Shown: positions 33,587 through 44,767, counted from the first letter of the stretch. The stretch is DNA of 45,468 bases from Dehalococcoidales bacterium (GCA_028717385.1 JAQUNW010000008.1:1-45468), one strand, 5' to 3'. A program made the numbers and translations. The notes: generated from the sequence alone by a model not told the origin.

Positions 33587-34630
33587 TTAAAGGTTGAGCT
33601 TTTCTGCCAGCCGGGAAGCATATTGATCTGTCATGCCGGCAATGTAATCCACAACAGCTCTGGTTGTGTCACCTCGGCAGATTACCGGATAATCTTTAGG
33701 CAGTAGTTCCGGATGGCAACAAAGATGTTCAAACAGGTTTGCAACTATTTGTCTGGCAGGTTCCGTTGCGTCGAGCATAGACCTAATTTTATATACTCGG
33801 GTAAAAAGAAAATCCTTCAATTCGCTAGCGGCTTCTCTCATTGTAGGGCTCATGCCTATCGATGGTGCCGGAGAATCAACCTGGCCGGTAACCGACCAGG
33901 AAGTCATAATAATGTCAGTGATCATATTGTTGATACGTTCACGGTGAGTGTTGCCCATGATTTTCCTTGACGATTCCGGAAGATCGGTGGCAACTATCAT
34001 GCCTGCGCGGATGGCATCCTCAACGTCGTGATTGATATAAGCGACCAGGTCAGACAGTTTCACCACATCTGCTTCAAGGGAACCGGTTTCCCCCCAGCCT
34101 TCCCCCAAAATTTCTTCCATTGATTTGGAGTGGTTTAGAATACCGTCCCTAACTTCCCAGGTAAGGTTCAACCCATTTCCATCATTTTCAAGAATATCCG
34201 CTACCCTTAGGCTCTGCTGGTTATGTCTGAATCCGGGTTTATAAAGCTGGTTCAATACTTCTTCTCCGGTGTGGCCAAAAGGTGTATGCCCCAAATCATG
34301 ACCTAGCCCAATTGCCTCGGCCAGGTCTTCGTTAAGGTTTAAAGCTCTTGCAATAGTGCGAGCTATCTGAGTCACCTCGAGTGTGTGAGTTAGCCGCGTA
34401 ACATAGTGGTCTCCCGTTGGGGCAATAAATACCTGGGTTTTATGTTTTAGCCTACGGAAAGCCTTGCAATGGATAATGCGATCCCTGTCGCGCTGGAATT
34501 CAGTGCGTAGATCACAGAGTTCTTCGGGCTTATCCCGGCCACGGCTTAACCTGCTTTTACATGCGTATGGCGAAAGGAGTGTCAGTTCTCTTTCTTCTGC
34601 TCGAAGGCGGACTTGGCTCCAGCTTGGCAT
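33587..34630 (-). CDS. dgt: dNTP triphosphohydrolase (dGTPase-like)
   Basis: A 347-residue HD-domain enzyme that cleaves dNTPs to nucleosides and triphosphate. FRRLKHKTQVFI, DHYVTRLTHTLEVTQIAR with the first metal His, GLGHDLGHTPFGHTGE with the HD pair, and VAYINHDVEDAIRAG form the site. It belongs to the shorter, non-enterobacterial group. Its ATG overlaps the ppsA stop by one base, coupling it to ppsA, and dnaG begins 54 bases downstream with its own -10. Confidence 0.92.
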   Translation of the reverse strand: MPSWSQVRLRAEERELTLLSPYACKSRLSRGRDKPEELCDLRTEFQRDRDRIIHCKAFRRLKHKTQVFIAPTGDHYVTRLTHTLEVTQIARTIARALNLNEDLAEAIGLGHDLGHTPFGHTGEEVLNQLYKPGFRHNQQSLRVADILENDGNGLNLTWEVRDGILNHSKSMEEILGEGWGETGSLEADVVKLSDLVAYINHDVEDAIRAGMIVATDLPESSRKIMGNTHRERINNMITDIIMTSWSVTGQVDSPAPSIGMSPTMREAASELKDFLFTRVYKIRSMLDATEPARQIVANLFEHLCCHPELLPKDYPVICRGDTTRAVVDYIAGMTDQYASRLAEKLNL

Positions 34631-36876
34631 TATTTTTTTAGCTTTGCTTCTGCCTTGGCAATTATTTCCCGGGTGACACCTATCATATCCGGGCTTACCG
34701 AAACGGAGGTAATGCCCCAGCTTACTAATTTTTCTGTAAGTTCCGGGTGGACCGATGGTGCCTGGCCGCAGATAGAAGAGGTTACGCCCATTTCTTTCGA
34801 TATGGTTATGGCCCTCTCCAGTGCCATAAGTACAGCTTCATTGCGCTCGTCGAATGTTTTTGCCAGGCGATCGGAATCACGGTCGATACCCAAAATAAGC
34901 TGGGTAAGATCGTTCGAGCCGATGGATATACCATCTACGCCCACACTTAAAAACTTGTCGATAAGGAAAATATTGGCCGGTACTTCAACCATCATCCATA
35001 AACGAAAATCCCTCGAGCGCTTAAGACCTTCAGACTCAAGCAGATCTTTAGTAGCCTGAAGCTCCCCAATAGTGCGAACGAATGGTATCATTACCCAGAG
35101 ATTGGGGTAATCCTTGCGCACTCTTCTGATGGCCTCTATTTCAAGCTTGAATGATTCAATATCAGTGATATAACGAGAAGCGCCACGATATCCAAGCATG
35201 GGATTCTCTTCAATTTCTTCGAATTCCCTCCCACCGATAAGATCGCGATATTCATTGGTTTTAAAGTCAGTAGTTCTATAGACAACCGGCCTGGGATAGA
35301 AAGCCTTGGCAAACGTTAGTATGTTATTATAAAGTTTATCAACAAATTCATGCTCGCGTTTGTGTTTTAGCATGTATTTAGGATGTTCGCCAATCTGAGC
35401 GACCATAAATTCCGCTCTCAGAAGGCCGACACCATCTACATTTCTCCCTGCTACCATTTCTGCCAGTTCAGGCTGGGCGAGGTTGACATATACTCTTGTT
35501 TTGGTTTCAATTGCTTCTCTTAATACATTGGCGGCAAACGAAGAGGCAGAATCAGCACCCACCTTACCTTCGTATACTTTGCCGTGGCTGCCATCTACGG
35601 TGATTATCTGATCATTAGCCAGCTTGCCGGTTGCCTGGCTGGCGCCGACAACACAGGGTATGCCCAATTCGCGGCTGACGATGGCAGCGTGAGCAGTTCG
35701 TCCGCCACGGTCGGTTAAAATAGCCGCCGCTCTTTTCATGGCTGGTACAAAGTCGGGAGTCGTCATTTCGGCAACCAGAATGTCTCCTTCTCCTACCTGG
35801 TCAAGTTGGGTGGGGTCAAGGATAATTCGTACTGGTCCGGATGCCAAACCAGGAGAAGCAGCATCTCCGGTAAGGAGCACCGGTGCATCTATCTCTATCT
35901 CTTCCTCCATACTTTCTTTAAGTGCGGTTACCGGCCGCGATTGAACTATGTAAAAGGTGTTGTTCTCTCTTGCCCACTCGATGTCTTGAGGTTGGCCGTA
36001 GTGGTCTTCAATCAACCTGCCCATATTAGCCAGCTGGAGAATTTCGGCATCAGTGAGCTTTTGCTGTTTTTGAATTCTTGCTGGAAGCTGCAACCATATG
36101 TTAGGCTCCTTCTCTCCTGGTGCAGGATTACGGGTGAGTTGTTGTTCTTGCCGACTGATTTTCTTTGAGACGGTCTTCATCTCTTTCTTGTCGATAATAT
36201 AAAGGTCTGGGCTCACTTCTCCGGAGACCAGACCTTCACCAAGGCCGTATATGGCTTCAATTACCATTTTCTGAGTATCACTTGTAACTGGTTCTACGGT
36301 AAACATTACTCCTGAAGTACGGGAGTTAACCATTCTCTGAACTGGTACAGCTATACCAACCTTGAGATGCTCATACCCCTGCTGCTCACGATAGTAAATG
36401 GCACGTGATTCAAAAAGTGACGCCCAGCAGTGTTGCACCGCCTGGATTACATTGTCCTCTCCTTCTATATTCAAATAGGTACTTTGCTGGCCGGCGAAGG
36501 AGGCTTCTGGGAGATCTTCAGCGGTTGCTGATGACCTTACGGCTACGAGGCCTTGACCTAACTTAATGTAAGCTTTTTTGATAGCTGTTTTTATTTCCTC
36601 AGGCATTGCAGCCGATGATATTACCTGTTTAATTTTTCTGCTGGTTTCTTGTAACTGGCGGGAATTGTTGGCATCGAGGTTTTTTAACAGGGTTTGAATT
36701 TTTGCGGTTAACTTTGATTCTTCCAAGAAACTGTAATAGGCCTGTGAGGTGACTATAAAGCCCGGGGGTACTGGTATATTGGCTTGGGTCATCTCTCCAA
36801 GGTTGGCGCCTTTTCCGCCGACCGTGGCGATATCACCCTTGCCGACTTCTTTGAACCACACTACGGCCTTTTCCAT
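34630..36876 (-). CDS. ppsA: Phosphoenolpyruvate synthase
   Basis: A 748-residue enzyme converting pyruvate, ATP and water to phosphoenolpyruvate, AMP and phosphate. The N-terminal ATP-grasp part has VGGKGANLGEM and AVRSSATAEDLPEASFAGQQ. The swivelling domain carries the phospho-histidine in GGRTAHAAIVSRELG, with Ala where Cys or Ser is common. The C-terminal PEP-binding barrel has LLRAEFM, NDLTQLILGIDRD and the catalytic SICGQAPS. It is slightly shorter than the E. coli enzyme. It starts behind AAGGAGATAATTACGT. In an anaerobe it would feed gluconeogenesis. Confidence 0.94.
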   Translation of the reverse strand: MEKAVVWFKEVGKGDIATVGGKGANLGEMTQANIPVPPGFIVTSQAYYSFLEESKLTAKIQTLLKNLDANNSRQLQETSRKIKQVISSAAMPEEIKTAIKKAYIKLGQGLVAVRSSATAEDLPEASFAGQQSTYLNIEGEDNVIQAVQHCWASLFESRAIYYREQQGYEHLKVGIAVPVQRMVNSRTSGVMFTVEPVTSDTQKMVIEAIYGLGEGLVSGEVSPDLYIIDKKEMKTVSKKISRQEQQLTRNPAPGEKEPNIWLQLPARIQKQQKLTDAEILQLANMGRLIEDHYGQPQDIEWARENNTFYIVQSRPVTALKESMEEEIEIDAPVLLTGDAASPGLASGPVRIILDPTQLDQVGEGDILVAEMTTPDFVPAMKRAAAILTDRGGRTAHAAIVSRELGIPCVVGASQATGKLANDQIITVDGSHGKVYEGKVGADSASSFAANVLREAIETKTRVYVNLAQPELAEMVAGRNVDGVGLLRAEFMVAQIGEHPKYMLKHKREHEFVDKLYNNILTFAKAFYPRPVVYRTTDFKTNEYRDLIGGREFEEIEENPMLGYRGASRYITDIESFKLEIEAIRRVRKDYPNLWVMIPFVRTIGELQATKDLLESEGLKRSRDFRLWMMVEVPANIFLIDKFLSVGVDGISIGSNDLTQLILGIDRDSDRLAKTFDERNEAVLMALERAITISKEMGVTSSICGQAPSVHPELTEKLVSWGITSVSVSPDMIGVTREIIAKAEAKLKK

Positions 36877-36912
36877 ACGTAATTATCTCCTTAGGGAATT
36901 TAAAGTGCCATT

Positions 36913-36918
36913 ATTATA
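36913..36918 (-). promoter_or_regulatory. Extended -10 element for ppsA-dgt
   Basis: On the minus strand TATAAT is preceded by TGT, giving an extended -10 (TGnTATAAT), about 37 bases before the ppsA start. The -35 is weak, as expected for this promoter class. Confidence 0.5.
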
Positions 36919-37026
36919 ACAATAGTGGGGTACTTGAATAAAGTAATGTCGACAACAGCTTGAAAAAGCAAGGATTCCCACAGCTCGGTTACTGTATAAT
37001 GTTCCTGTTGTATTTTATGCCGGTAT

Positions 37027-37055
37027 TTGACAGTATAATTTACCCAGAGTAGAAT
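37027..37055 (+). promoter_or_regulatory. Promoter of the bifunctional-nuclease-family gene
   Basis: A perfect TTGACA (37027-37032) and TAGAAT (37050-37055) with a 17-base spacer, leaving a leader of about 40 bases that ends in a strong GGAGG. Confidence 0.75.
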
Positions 37056-37103
37056 TTCCCTGCGAAAGCAGTCTGTAGCCAAGATGCCTAGGAGGTGCCA
37101 TAT

Positions 37104-37676
37104 ATGATTGAGGTTACTATTGATAGTGTTCGTATCGGACTGATGAACCGAAAGCCGGAGTATCAGTATGTTGTTCTTTTAAGAGAGCGGTCGAGTAAAA
37201 GGTACCTTCCAATATTTATTGGCCAGGCAGAAGCCCGCGCGATACTTATCAAACTGAAGAATGAAACCGTCCCGCGGCCTATGACCCATGATCTTCTGCA
37301 AAAAATGATAGATGCGTTAGGCGCTTCAGTAGATTCTATTATTGTAAATTCGCTTGAAAATGATATCTTTTATGCAAAAATTATTCTTAACCTAAATGGG
37401 CGTCAATATGAAATTGATGCTCGGCCAAGCGATGCGCTTGCATTGGCAATCAGGGCGGACTCACCTATTTTTATTGATGAAAGTGTGCTTGATAAAGCAG
37501 GGATATCTCTTGACAGGGATAAAGAAACCGATGATTTGATCCTGGATAGCACTGATGGTCTGGAAGCGGAAGGAAAGGGTGGTAAAGTGAGCGAAGAGGA
37601 AATGAGACGGCTCGGCGCTTTTCGTGAATTTATCGATACCCTTGATTTAGATGACTTCGATAAAAACAAATCCTGA
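37104..37676 (+). CDS. Bifunctional nuclease family (DUF151) protein
   Basis: A 190-residue protein of the DUF151 family, for which DNase/RNase activity has been reported in plants. The core reads YVVLLRERSSKRYLPIFIG, EARAILIKL, VPRPMTHDLL, the FYAKIILN segment and ARPSDALALAIRADSPIFI, with a charged C-terminal tail (about 150-190). I start at the ATG at 37104 because GGAGG (37091-37095) is eight bases before it; the GTG at 37095 overlaps that site. It lies just ahead of the ATP synthase operon and is transcribed in the same direction. Confidence 0.88.
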   Translation: MIEVTIDSVRIGLMNRKPEYQYVVLLRERSSKRYLPIFIGQAEARAILIKLKNETVPRPMTHDLLQKMIDALGASVDSIIVNSLENDIFYAKIILNLNGRQYEIDARPSDALALAIRADSPIFIDESVLDKAGISLDRDKETDDLILDSTDGLEAEGKGGKVSEEEMRRLGAFREFIDTLDLDDFDKNKS

Positions 37677-37731
37677 AAAAGTCTGGTTTTGGGGTCAAGA
37701 ATTCTTGTTAACATAATATTTATTCCAGCTT

Positions 37732-37761
37732 TTGACTTGCTTTAAGTGGTTTTGTTATGCT
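37732..37761 (+). promoter_or_regulatory. Promoter of the ATP synthase operon
   Basis: TTGACT (37732-37737) and TATGCT (37756-37761) with an 18-base spacer; TGT before the -10 makes it an extended -10. It would give a leader of about 230 bases before atpB, containing the hairpin at 37868-37913. Confidence 0.55.
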
Positions 37762-37867
37762 ATCCTCTTGGAAATAAAAATTGCAGGTTTCACCTTATCA
37801 AGCGCAATATGTATATGCAGGTCCGGCTGGTAAATTTAAATTGATGTCTCTTAATTTTTGTACCCAT

Positions 37868-37913
37868 AAAGCTTGGTTTAGTAATTCTGCGTTTTTGTAA
37901 CCAAGCTTTTTTT
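37868..37913 (+). terminator. Terminator-like hairpin in the atp leader (terminator or attenuator)
   Basis: AAAGCTTGGTT (37868-37878) pairs perfectly with AACCAAGCTTT (37899-37909) over a 20-base loop, followed by a T run to 37913. It may end transcription from the upstream nuclease gene. Because it lies between a good promoter and atpB, it may instead attenuate the atp operon. Confidence 0.7.
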
Positions 37914-37995
37914 ATGGATTTTTATAAACGAATTTAGGCTATGCAGGATGCACTTGCATTCTTTGCGAAAATAATTCAGGTAAGGGGGATAGCTA

Positions 37996-38955
37996 GTGGC
38001 TAAGAAGAAGGGCTGCCTTGGCTGTTCACTACCGGTAGCCATTGTGCTCGTGGTTCTGGTTTTGGCAATAGTCATTTTAGGACTTCTTGCGGGGCCCCTG
38101 GGCAGAGCGTTTGGTGTTGAAGGGCTTCCTTCGTGGATGACCCTGGACACGCCTCATATTAAATTACCGGCAGATGCCATCTTTAATCTTTTTGGTATTC
38201 CGGTTACCAACACGCTAATTGCTACTTGGGTCACTATAATTGTATTGAGCCTTGTTTTTTGGGCTGGTTTTAAAAAGCCTAAAATGGTTCCCGGGAAACT
38301 GCAGAGCGCTTTGGAAGCAGCTCTCGGCTGGATTTACGATCTCTGCGTCTCTACAGCTGGTGAAAAGGACGGAAGGCGGTTCTTTCCGTTTATAACTACG
38401 CTGTTTCTTTTTATTATTACTTCTGCCTGGCTTGCACTCATTCCCGGGTTTGGTTCCATTCTGGTGCATTTTAGTGGTGGCGAACATGTGGAATTACTGC
38501 GGAGCACCGGCACCGATCTGAGTACTACCCTGGCTTTAGCCCTTATTACCTTCTTTACGGTTGAAATTATCGGCTTTAAGCGACTCGGCTTCGGGTACCT
38601 CAAGAAATTTTTCGTATTTGGCGGATTAGCACGCGGTTTCAAGATGCTTTTCTCAAAAGAAACTCGTGGTAAAGCCGCTATGGAAATAGTAACTGGCTTT
38701 ATGACTGCATTTGCCGGTCTTCTGGAATTGATAAGTGAGATGGTTAGGATTTTAAGCCTCAGTTTCCGGTTGTTTGGTAATATGCTGGCAGGAGAAATCT
38801 TGCTGCTTATGATGGCATTCCTGATTCCTTACTTGTTGCCATTACCGTTCTATGGTCTTGAATTGCTGGTTGGTTTCATTCAGGCCCTGGTGTTTGCCAG
38901 TTTGGCGATCGTATACCTCTCAGTGGCAGTGACTCCTCATGCTGAGGAACACTAG
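37996..38955 (+). CDS. atpB: ATP synthase F0 subunit a
   Basis: A 319-residue membrane subunit forming the proton half-channels. It has an extra N-terminal hydrophobic segment after MAKKKGCLGC (about 11-32). DTPHIKLPADAIFNLFGIPVTN and the later membrane helices follow. The essential arginine is in LSFRLFGNMLAGE, and the last helix has FASLAIVYLSVAV. It starts with GTG behind AAGGGGGA. A loop of about 60 residues (IGFKRLGFGYLKKFF to RGKAAMEIV) is longer than usual. No atpI precedes it. Confidence 0.93.
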   Translation: MAKKKGCLGCSLPVAIVLVVLVLAIVILGLLAGPLGRAFGVEGLPSWMTLDTPHIKLPADAIFNLFGIPVTNTLIATWVTIIVLSLVFWAGFKKPKMVPGKLQSALEAALGWIYDLCVSTAGEKDGRRFFPFITTLFLFIITSAWLALIPGFGSILVHFSGGEHVELLRSTGTDLSTTLALALITFFTVEIIGFKRLGFGYLKKFFVFGGLARGFKMLFSKETRGKAAMEIVTGFMTAFAGLLELISEMVRILSLSFRLFGNMLAGEILLLMMAFLIPYLLPLPFYGLELLVGFIQALVFASLAIVYLSVAVTPHAEEH

Positions 38956-39008
38956 ACAGTAGATAACATAAATTTAAATAAGTAAATAATTGAAGGGGGA
39001 TTATACAC

Positions 39009-39239
39009 ATGGAATTGGAAGCCGCTAAATTACTTGGTGCAGGCCTGTCCACTGGCCTGGGTATGCTCGGGCCTGGTATCGGTTTGGGTTTGATTGGTGC
39101 TAATATGCTCCAGGGTATTGCCCGCAATCCGGACGCCAGGGGTGCCATGTTTACCAACATGATCCTTATGGCCGGCCTGACAGAAGCAGTTGCTATTTAT
39201 GCTCTGATTGTTTCAATCCTGCTTATCTTTGTGGCCTAG
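39009..39239 (+). CDS. atpE: ATP synthase F0 subunit c
   Basis: A 76-residue hairpin forming the rotor ring. Helix 1 has GPGIGLGLIGANMLQGIARNP with a polar-loop RNP, quoted as adjoining GPGIGLGLIG and ANMLQGIARNP. Helix 2 carries the ion-binding glutamate in LTEAVAIYALIV. The glutamine of sodium-binding rings (in 'GPGVGQG') is Leu here, and the Ser/Thr after the Glu are Ala and Val, so proton coupling is expected. Confidence 0.96.
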   Translation: MELEAAKLLGAGLSTGLGMLGPGIGLGLIGANMLQGIARNPDARGAMFTNMILMAGLTEAVAIYALIVSILLIFVA

Positions 39240-39290
39240 TATTTTTAATTTAATGATGGATCTTCATTTAAATCCCAGGGAGTAGGAATA

Positions 39291-39788
39291 ATGGAATTAG
39301 AAGGTATGGGTATCAACATTCCCCTGCTTATTTCGCAGGCTGTAAGTTTCGGTATCCTGTTTTTTATCCTTTATAAAGTCGGTTTCAAAAAATTTCTGAA
39401 AACCATGGACGAACGTTCCATGCGCATAAAAGAGAGCCTTGAAGCCGGTGAGAAAGCCAAGCTGGAAGCTGCTCAGGCTGAAGAAGAAGTTGCCAAACGT
39501 ATAGAAGCTGCAAATCTTGAAGGGCAAAAAATTGTTGACCGAGCTGTTCAGACAGCTGAAGAGATTCGCAAAAAAGCGGAGCAGGATGCCAGAAAACAGG
39601 CCGATGCTATTATTGTAAAAGCCCAGGCTGAAATAGCTCGCGAAAAAGAAGCTGCCCTGGTGGAGCTTCGTAAAGAGGTTGCAGACTTAGCCGTTGTTGT
39701 AGCCGGCAAGGCGATTAGCAAATCTCTCGACGAAAAGGCTCATCAGGACCTGATCAATTCCGTGCTTAAAGAAGCAGCCGTTTTATAG
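39291..39788 (+). CDS. atpF: ATP synthase F0 subunit b
   Basis: A 165-residue stator subunit. One N-terminal membrane helix (about 9-28, LLISQAVSFGILFFILYKVG) is followed by a long charged coiled coil rich in Ala, Glu and Lys (about 45-150). The start at 39291 has GGGAGTAGG upstream. Only a single b gene is present, so the stator should be a homodimer. Confidence 0.94.
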   Translation: MELEGMGINIPLLISQAVSFGILFFILYKVGFKKFLKTMDERSMRIKESLEAGEKAKLEAAQAEEEVAKRIEAANLEGQKIVDRAVQTAEEIRKKAEQDARKQADAIIVKAQAEIAREKEAALVELRKEVADLAVVVAGKAISKSLDEKAHQDLINSVLKEAAVL

Positions 39789-39830
39789 TGTTGAAAGATA
39801 GAGCAAGGCCTCTTAAAAGAGGGGAAAGAT

Positions 39831-40367
39831 ATGGCTAATAATATATATTCAAAAGAATTAGCAAAAGGGCTGTTTGAAGCCGCCGGAAAAGAAGGGCGAA
39901 CAGTAAAGTGGCTCGGCGAACTCAGGCTACTTGCTGACCTCCTGCAAGACAAGGCACTTTTAGAAAAGATCGCAAATAAAAATATTGCGATGGAAAAAAA
40001 GACAGTGCTGCTTGCTGAAAGAGGCAGCGAGCTTAGCCCTGAAATGACAAGCTTGCTTAACTTGCTTGTCGAGAAGCAAAAGGTTGACTATATTAACGCG
40101 ATTTCTATCGAATATCAAAGGCTTATTGATCAACAGCATGGTATTGAAGGGACTCGCATAGCCAATGTTGTTACGGCTGTTGAGTTGGATGAGGCAGCCA
40201 GGCTTGATATCGGCAAACAGCTTACAAAAATGTTTGAAAAGCCGGTTGTAGTTGAAAGCCGGGTAGACCCCGAGATACTGGGAGGAATGATAATCCGTAT
40301 TGGAGATAAATTGATTGACGGCAGTGTAAGAACCAAGCTGCAAACTATAAGCAAGGAGCTGGTCTAA
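39831..40367 (+). CDS. atpH: ATP synthase F1 subunit delta
   Basis: A 178-residue stator subunit linking b to the top of F1. Typical features are the N-terminal helical bundle ([17 protein letters not shown]), [14 protein letters not shown] and the C-terminal [19 protein letters not shown] with [12 protein letters not shown]. Its TAA overlaps the atpA ATG by one base (TAATG). Confidence 0.94.
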   Translation: MANNIYSKELAKGLFEAAGKEGRTVKWLGELRLLADLLQDKALLEKIANKNIAMEKKTVLLAERGSELSPEMTSLLNLLVEKQKVDYINAISIEYQRLIDQQHGIEGTRIANVVTAVELDEAARLDIGKQLTKMFEKPVVVESRVDPEILGGMIIRIGDKLIDGSVRTKLQTISKELV

Positions 40368-41893
40368 TGGCAAAATCAGCCGAAAAAGATATAATCGCTG
40401 TTTTAAAACAGCGCGTCGAAAAGTACGAGGATAAGATCAACGTAGTCGATGTCGGTACCGTTGCCGAAGTTGGTGATGGTATAGCCCGTATCCACGGGCT
40501 TAGCTCCGTTGGTTCAAATGAACTTTTACGGTTTCCCGGAGATGTCATGGGTATTGCCATGAACCTCGAAGAAGATTACGTTTCTGCAATTATTCTTGGT
40601 GAAGATGCCGGCATTAAAGAAGGGGATGAAGTTAAGGCTACCGGCCGTGTTGCAGAAGTTCCGGTTGGCTCTGCAATGATAGGCAGGGTTATTGATGCTC
40701 TTGGCCGCCCCATCGACGGCAAGGGAGATATCAAGACCAGCAGCACTCGCCCCTTGGAAAGAATTGCCCCCAACGTTGTTGCCCGCAAATCAGTTGATAC
40801 GCCGGTTCAAACTGGTATTAAAGCAGTAGATAGCATGTTCCCTATTGGGCGAGGGCAGAGGCAGCTAATCATTGGTGACCGTTCCACCGGCAAAACCGCT
40901 GTAACCATTGATACTATTATCAATCAACAGGGCGGAGATCTTACCTGTATATACGTTGCTATTGGCCAAAAAGCATCCAAGGTGGCTCAGGTTGTTGCAC
41001 AACTTGAGGCCAACGGCGCCATGGAACACACCATTGTAGTAGCTGCCAACGCATCTGATTCAGTTGCAATGCAATATCTGGCTCCTTATGCCGGATGCGC
41101 AATTGGTGAAGAGTTTATGGAACAGGGCAAGGAAGCTCTGATTGTCTACGATGATCTGTCAAAACATGCCTGGGCATACCGCCAGATGTCGCTTCTTCTG
41201 AGGCGCCCTCCGGGGCGAGAAGCCTATCCGGGTGATCTTTTCTATCTCCACAGCAGATTACTGGAAAGAGCGGCAAAGCTTGATGAAGCACATGGCGGAG
41301 GATCGCTGACGGCGTTACCTATTATTGAAACCCAAGCCGGTGATGTATCGGCTTATGTTCCTACCAATGTAATTTCAATTACTGACGGGCAGATTTATAT
41401 GGAGCCCGATCTGTTTAACGCCGGTATACGGCCTGCTATTAACGTTGGTCTTTCTGTATCCCGCGTTGGTAGTGCAGCCCAGATTAAAGCCATGAAACAG
41501 GTAGCTGGTAAATTGAAGCTGGAAATGGCTCAGTACCGCGAGCTGGCAGCTTTTGCCCAGTTTGGGGCTTCGGACCTCGATCGAGCTACCAAGAACCAGC
41601 TGGAGCGCGGCAAGCGGATTACAGAAATCTTGAAACAGCCGCAGTTCGCACCAGTGTCGGTCGACAAACAGGTTATGATGTTTTATGCCATTACCAATAA
41701 TTATCTTGATGACGTTAGTGTAGAAGATGTCAGGGATTTTGAAACTTCATTCTACAGTTATATGGAGAGAGGGTATTCAAAAATCGGCGAAATCATAGTA
41801 AAAGAGAAAAAGCTATCACCCGAACTTGAAAAAGAGCTAAAAGAAGCTATCGAATCTTTTAAATCAACCTTCATGGCTGGTAAGAAGAAATAA
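40367..41893 (+). CDS. atpA: ATP synthase F1 subunit alpha
   Basis: A 508-residue non-catalytic nucleotide-binding subunit. The P-loop reads [10 protein letters not shown], with Ser where Gln is common (GDRQTGKT). [39 protein letters not shown] and the arginine finger in [14 protein letters not shown] are present. Length is normal. It is translationally coupled to atpH. Confidence 0.97.
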   Translation: MAKSAEKDIIAVLKQRVEKYEDKINVVDVGTVAEVGDGIARIHGLSSVGSNELLRFPGDVMGIAMNLEEDYVSAIILGEDAGIKEGDEVKATGRVAEVPVGSAMIGRVIDALGRPIDGKGDIKTSSTRPLERIAPNVVARKSVDTPVQTGIKAVDSMFPIGRGQRQLIIGDRSTGKTAVTIDTIINQQGGDLTCIYVAIGQKASKVAQVVAQLEANGAMEHTIVVAANASDSVAMQYLAPYAGCAIGEEFMEQGKEALIVYDDLSKHAWAYRQMSLLLRRPPGREAYPGDLFYLHSRLLERAAKLDEAHGGGSLTALPIIETQAGDVSAYVPTNVISITDGQIYMEPDLFNAGIRPAINVGLSVSRVGSAAQIKAMKQVAGKLKLEMAQYRELAAFAQFGASDLDRATKNQLERGKRITEILKQPQFAPVSVDKQVMMFYAITNNYLDDVSVEDVRDFETSFYSYMERGYSKIGEIIVKEKKLSPELEKELKEAIESFKSTFMAGKKK

Positions 41894-41903
41894 GGAAGAG
41901 CTT

Positions 41904-42800
41904 TTGGCAAACATTCGTTTAATTAAAAGGCGCATACGCAGTATCCAGAATACAGCCAAGATAACCCGTGCCATGGAAATGGTGGCTGCTTCAAAGATGC
42001 GCAGAGCCCAGGAACGGGGTCTGGCAGGCCGCCCGTATTCTAAAAAGATGATTGAAGTCATTAGTGATTTAACCAGGGCAACCAGGGCAAGCGGTGGAAG
42101 CGCACCTCATCCCCTTCTGGATACCCGGGGTGAGGTAAAGAATATAGCCCTGGTTTTTATTTCGACAGACAGGGGAATGTGTGGGGGCCTGGTAAGCAAT
42201 CTTAATCGTAAAGTCGGCCATTTTTACATGGATAAAGCAATATCGGTTAATTCAATTGCAGTCGGGCGTAAAAGCGTAGACTTTTTGAGGCGCACCGGGC
42301 GCAATGTTATGGCAGAATTTACTAACTTGGGGGACCGGCCTTCATTTGTAGAAACCCTTCCGATTTCACGCATTGTTCTCGATGAGTATTCCAGAGGTGC
42401 AGTGGACGAGGTATATATTGCCTATAGCAGTTTTGTATCAACCGTTTCACAGTTGCCAATTATAGAAAAACTGTTGCCGGTGGATACCGAACAATTTAAG
42501 TCTAGTGAAAGTGATAAATCTGATGCCAAGGCGGTTGAACATATCTATGAACCAGATATTGCCGGTGTATTGAACGAACTGCTGCCACGTTATGTGGAAA
42601 TGCGGATTTATCAGGTAATTCTGGAATCAATTGCCAGTGAACAGTCAGCGCGCATGGTAGCCATGCGTAATGCAACCAGTAATGCCAAGGATTTGGTTGA
42701 AGACCTTACCCTTCAATTTAATAAGGCTCGCCAGGATGTGATCACCAGGGAGCTTCTGGATATTACCGCCGGTAAAATGGCTTTAGAGCAGGAGAAATAA
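41904..42800 (+). CDS. atpG: ATP synthase F1 subunit gamma
   Basis: A 298-residue central-shaft subunit. It starts with TTG at 41904 (MANIRLIKRRIRSIQNTAKI) behind AAGGAAGAG. The N-terminal helix continues TRAMEMVAASKMRRAQ, the Rossmann-like middle has FISTDRGMCGGLVSNLN, and the C-terminal helix has RMVAMRNATSNAKDLVEDL. Length and order are normal. Confidence 0.95.
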   Translation: MANIRLIKRRIRSIQNTAKITRAMEMVAASKMRRAQERGLAGRPYSKKMIEVISDLTRATRASGGSAPHPLLDTRGEVKNIALVFISTDRGMCGGLVSNLNRKVGHFYMDKAISVNSIAVGRKSVDFLRRTGRNVMAEFTNLGDRPSFVETLPISRIVLDEYSRGAVDEVYIAYSSFVSTVSQLPIIEKLLPVDTEQFKSSESDKSDAKAVEHIYEPDIAGVLNELLPRYVEMRIYQVILESIASEQSARMVAMRNATSNAKDLVEDLTLQFNKARQDVITRELLDITAGKMALEQEK

Positions 42801-44216
<1,416 letters not shown>

Positions 44217-44226
44217 AGCACAAGCG

Positions 44227-44649
44227 ATGTCAAAAATTAAACTGGATATAGTTACTCCGGAAGAGGCAGTGTTCTCTGATGAAGTAGATATGCTGGTAGC
44301 ACCGGGAATTGAAGGTGAGCTGGGCATACTCCCTCATCACGCTCCGCTGATGACAGTTCTCGGGATTGGGGAATTGATAATCCGCAAAGGCAATAATGAG
44401 CAATATCTGGCGATTGGCGGCGGATACCTTGAAGTTCAACCGGATAGAGTTATTGTGCTGGCTGATGTAGCTGAGAGAGCTGAAGATATTGATGTTGCCC
44501 GCGCGGAAGCTGCTAAAGAAGCCGCTCAGCGCAGCATGGCTGAACGACCTTCGGGGATGAATGCTGCACAGGCTGAAGCCGCTCTCAAGCGTTCGCTGGT
44601 AAGATTGAAAGTGGCCACCAGGCGAAGGAAAAGGCATCAGGAGATGTAA
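44227..44649 (+). CDS. atpC: ATP synthase F1 subunit epsilon
   Basis: A 140-residue subunit that brakes rotation. The N-terminal beta sandwich reads [41 protein letters not shown] and [22 protein letters not shown]-terminal helical hairpin (about 88-135) is rich in Ala, Glu and Arg. It is the last gene of the atp operon, followed directly by a strong terminator. Confidence 0.94.
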   Translation: MSKIKLDIVTPEEAVFSDEVDMLVAPGIEGELGILPHHAPLMTVLGIGELIIRKGNNEQYLAIGGGYLEVQPDRVIVLADVAERAEDIDVARAEAAKEAAQRSMAERPSGMNAAQAEAALKRSLVRLKVATRRRKRHQEM

Positions 44650-44650
44650 G

Positions 44651-44677
44651 AAAAAGCCCGGTTTTACCGGGCTTTTT
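44651..44677 (+). terminator. Rho-independent terminator of the atp operon
   Basis: AAAAAGCCCGGT and ACCGGGCTTTTT form a 12-base stem around a TTT loop, starting two bases after the atpC stop. The symmetry of A and T tracts would let it act on both strands. Confidence 0.95.
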
Positions 44678-44711
44678 AGTGCCTTTGTATTCATTATAAA
44701 TAATCTTTAGA

Positions 44712-44767
44712 AAGCAAAAACCCTCCCTAAAACTCATCTTTTGAGCCTTAAAAAGGGGGATTTGCTT
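44712..44767. terminator. Long stem-loop between atpC and khpA
   Basis: AAGCAAA (44712-44718) pairs with TTTGCTT (44761-44767). Inside, a CCCTCC strand faces GGGGGA, and a small CTCA/TGAG hairpin caps it. It sits 23 bases past the khpA stop on the minus strand and could end the rpsP-khpA message, but the T tract is broken. Confidence 0.4.

Larger units (their letters stand above)
37677..37995 (+). other. Leader/intergenic region upstream of the ATP synthase operon
   Basis: 319 bases without a protein gene. It contains a promoter (37732-37761), an AT-rich stretch, the terminator-like hairpin at 37868-37913 and a small ATGCA/TGCAT hairpin near 37947. A ribosome site, AAGGGGGA, precedes the atpB GTG. 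No known riboswitch is recognised. Confidence 0.6.

Noticed and set aside
39009-39239. Sodium-driven ATP synthase
   Set aside because: The c subunit lacks the glutamine in helix 1 and the Ser/Thr after the helix 2 glutamate that define sodium-binding rings.
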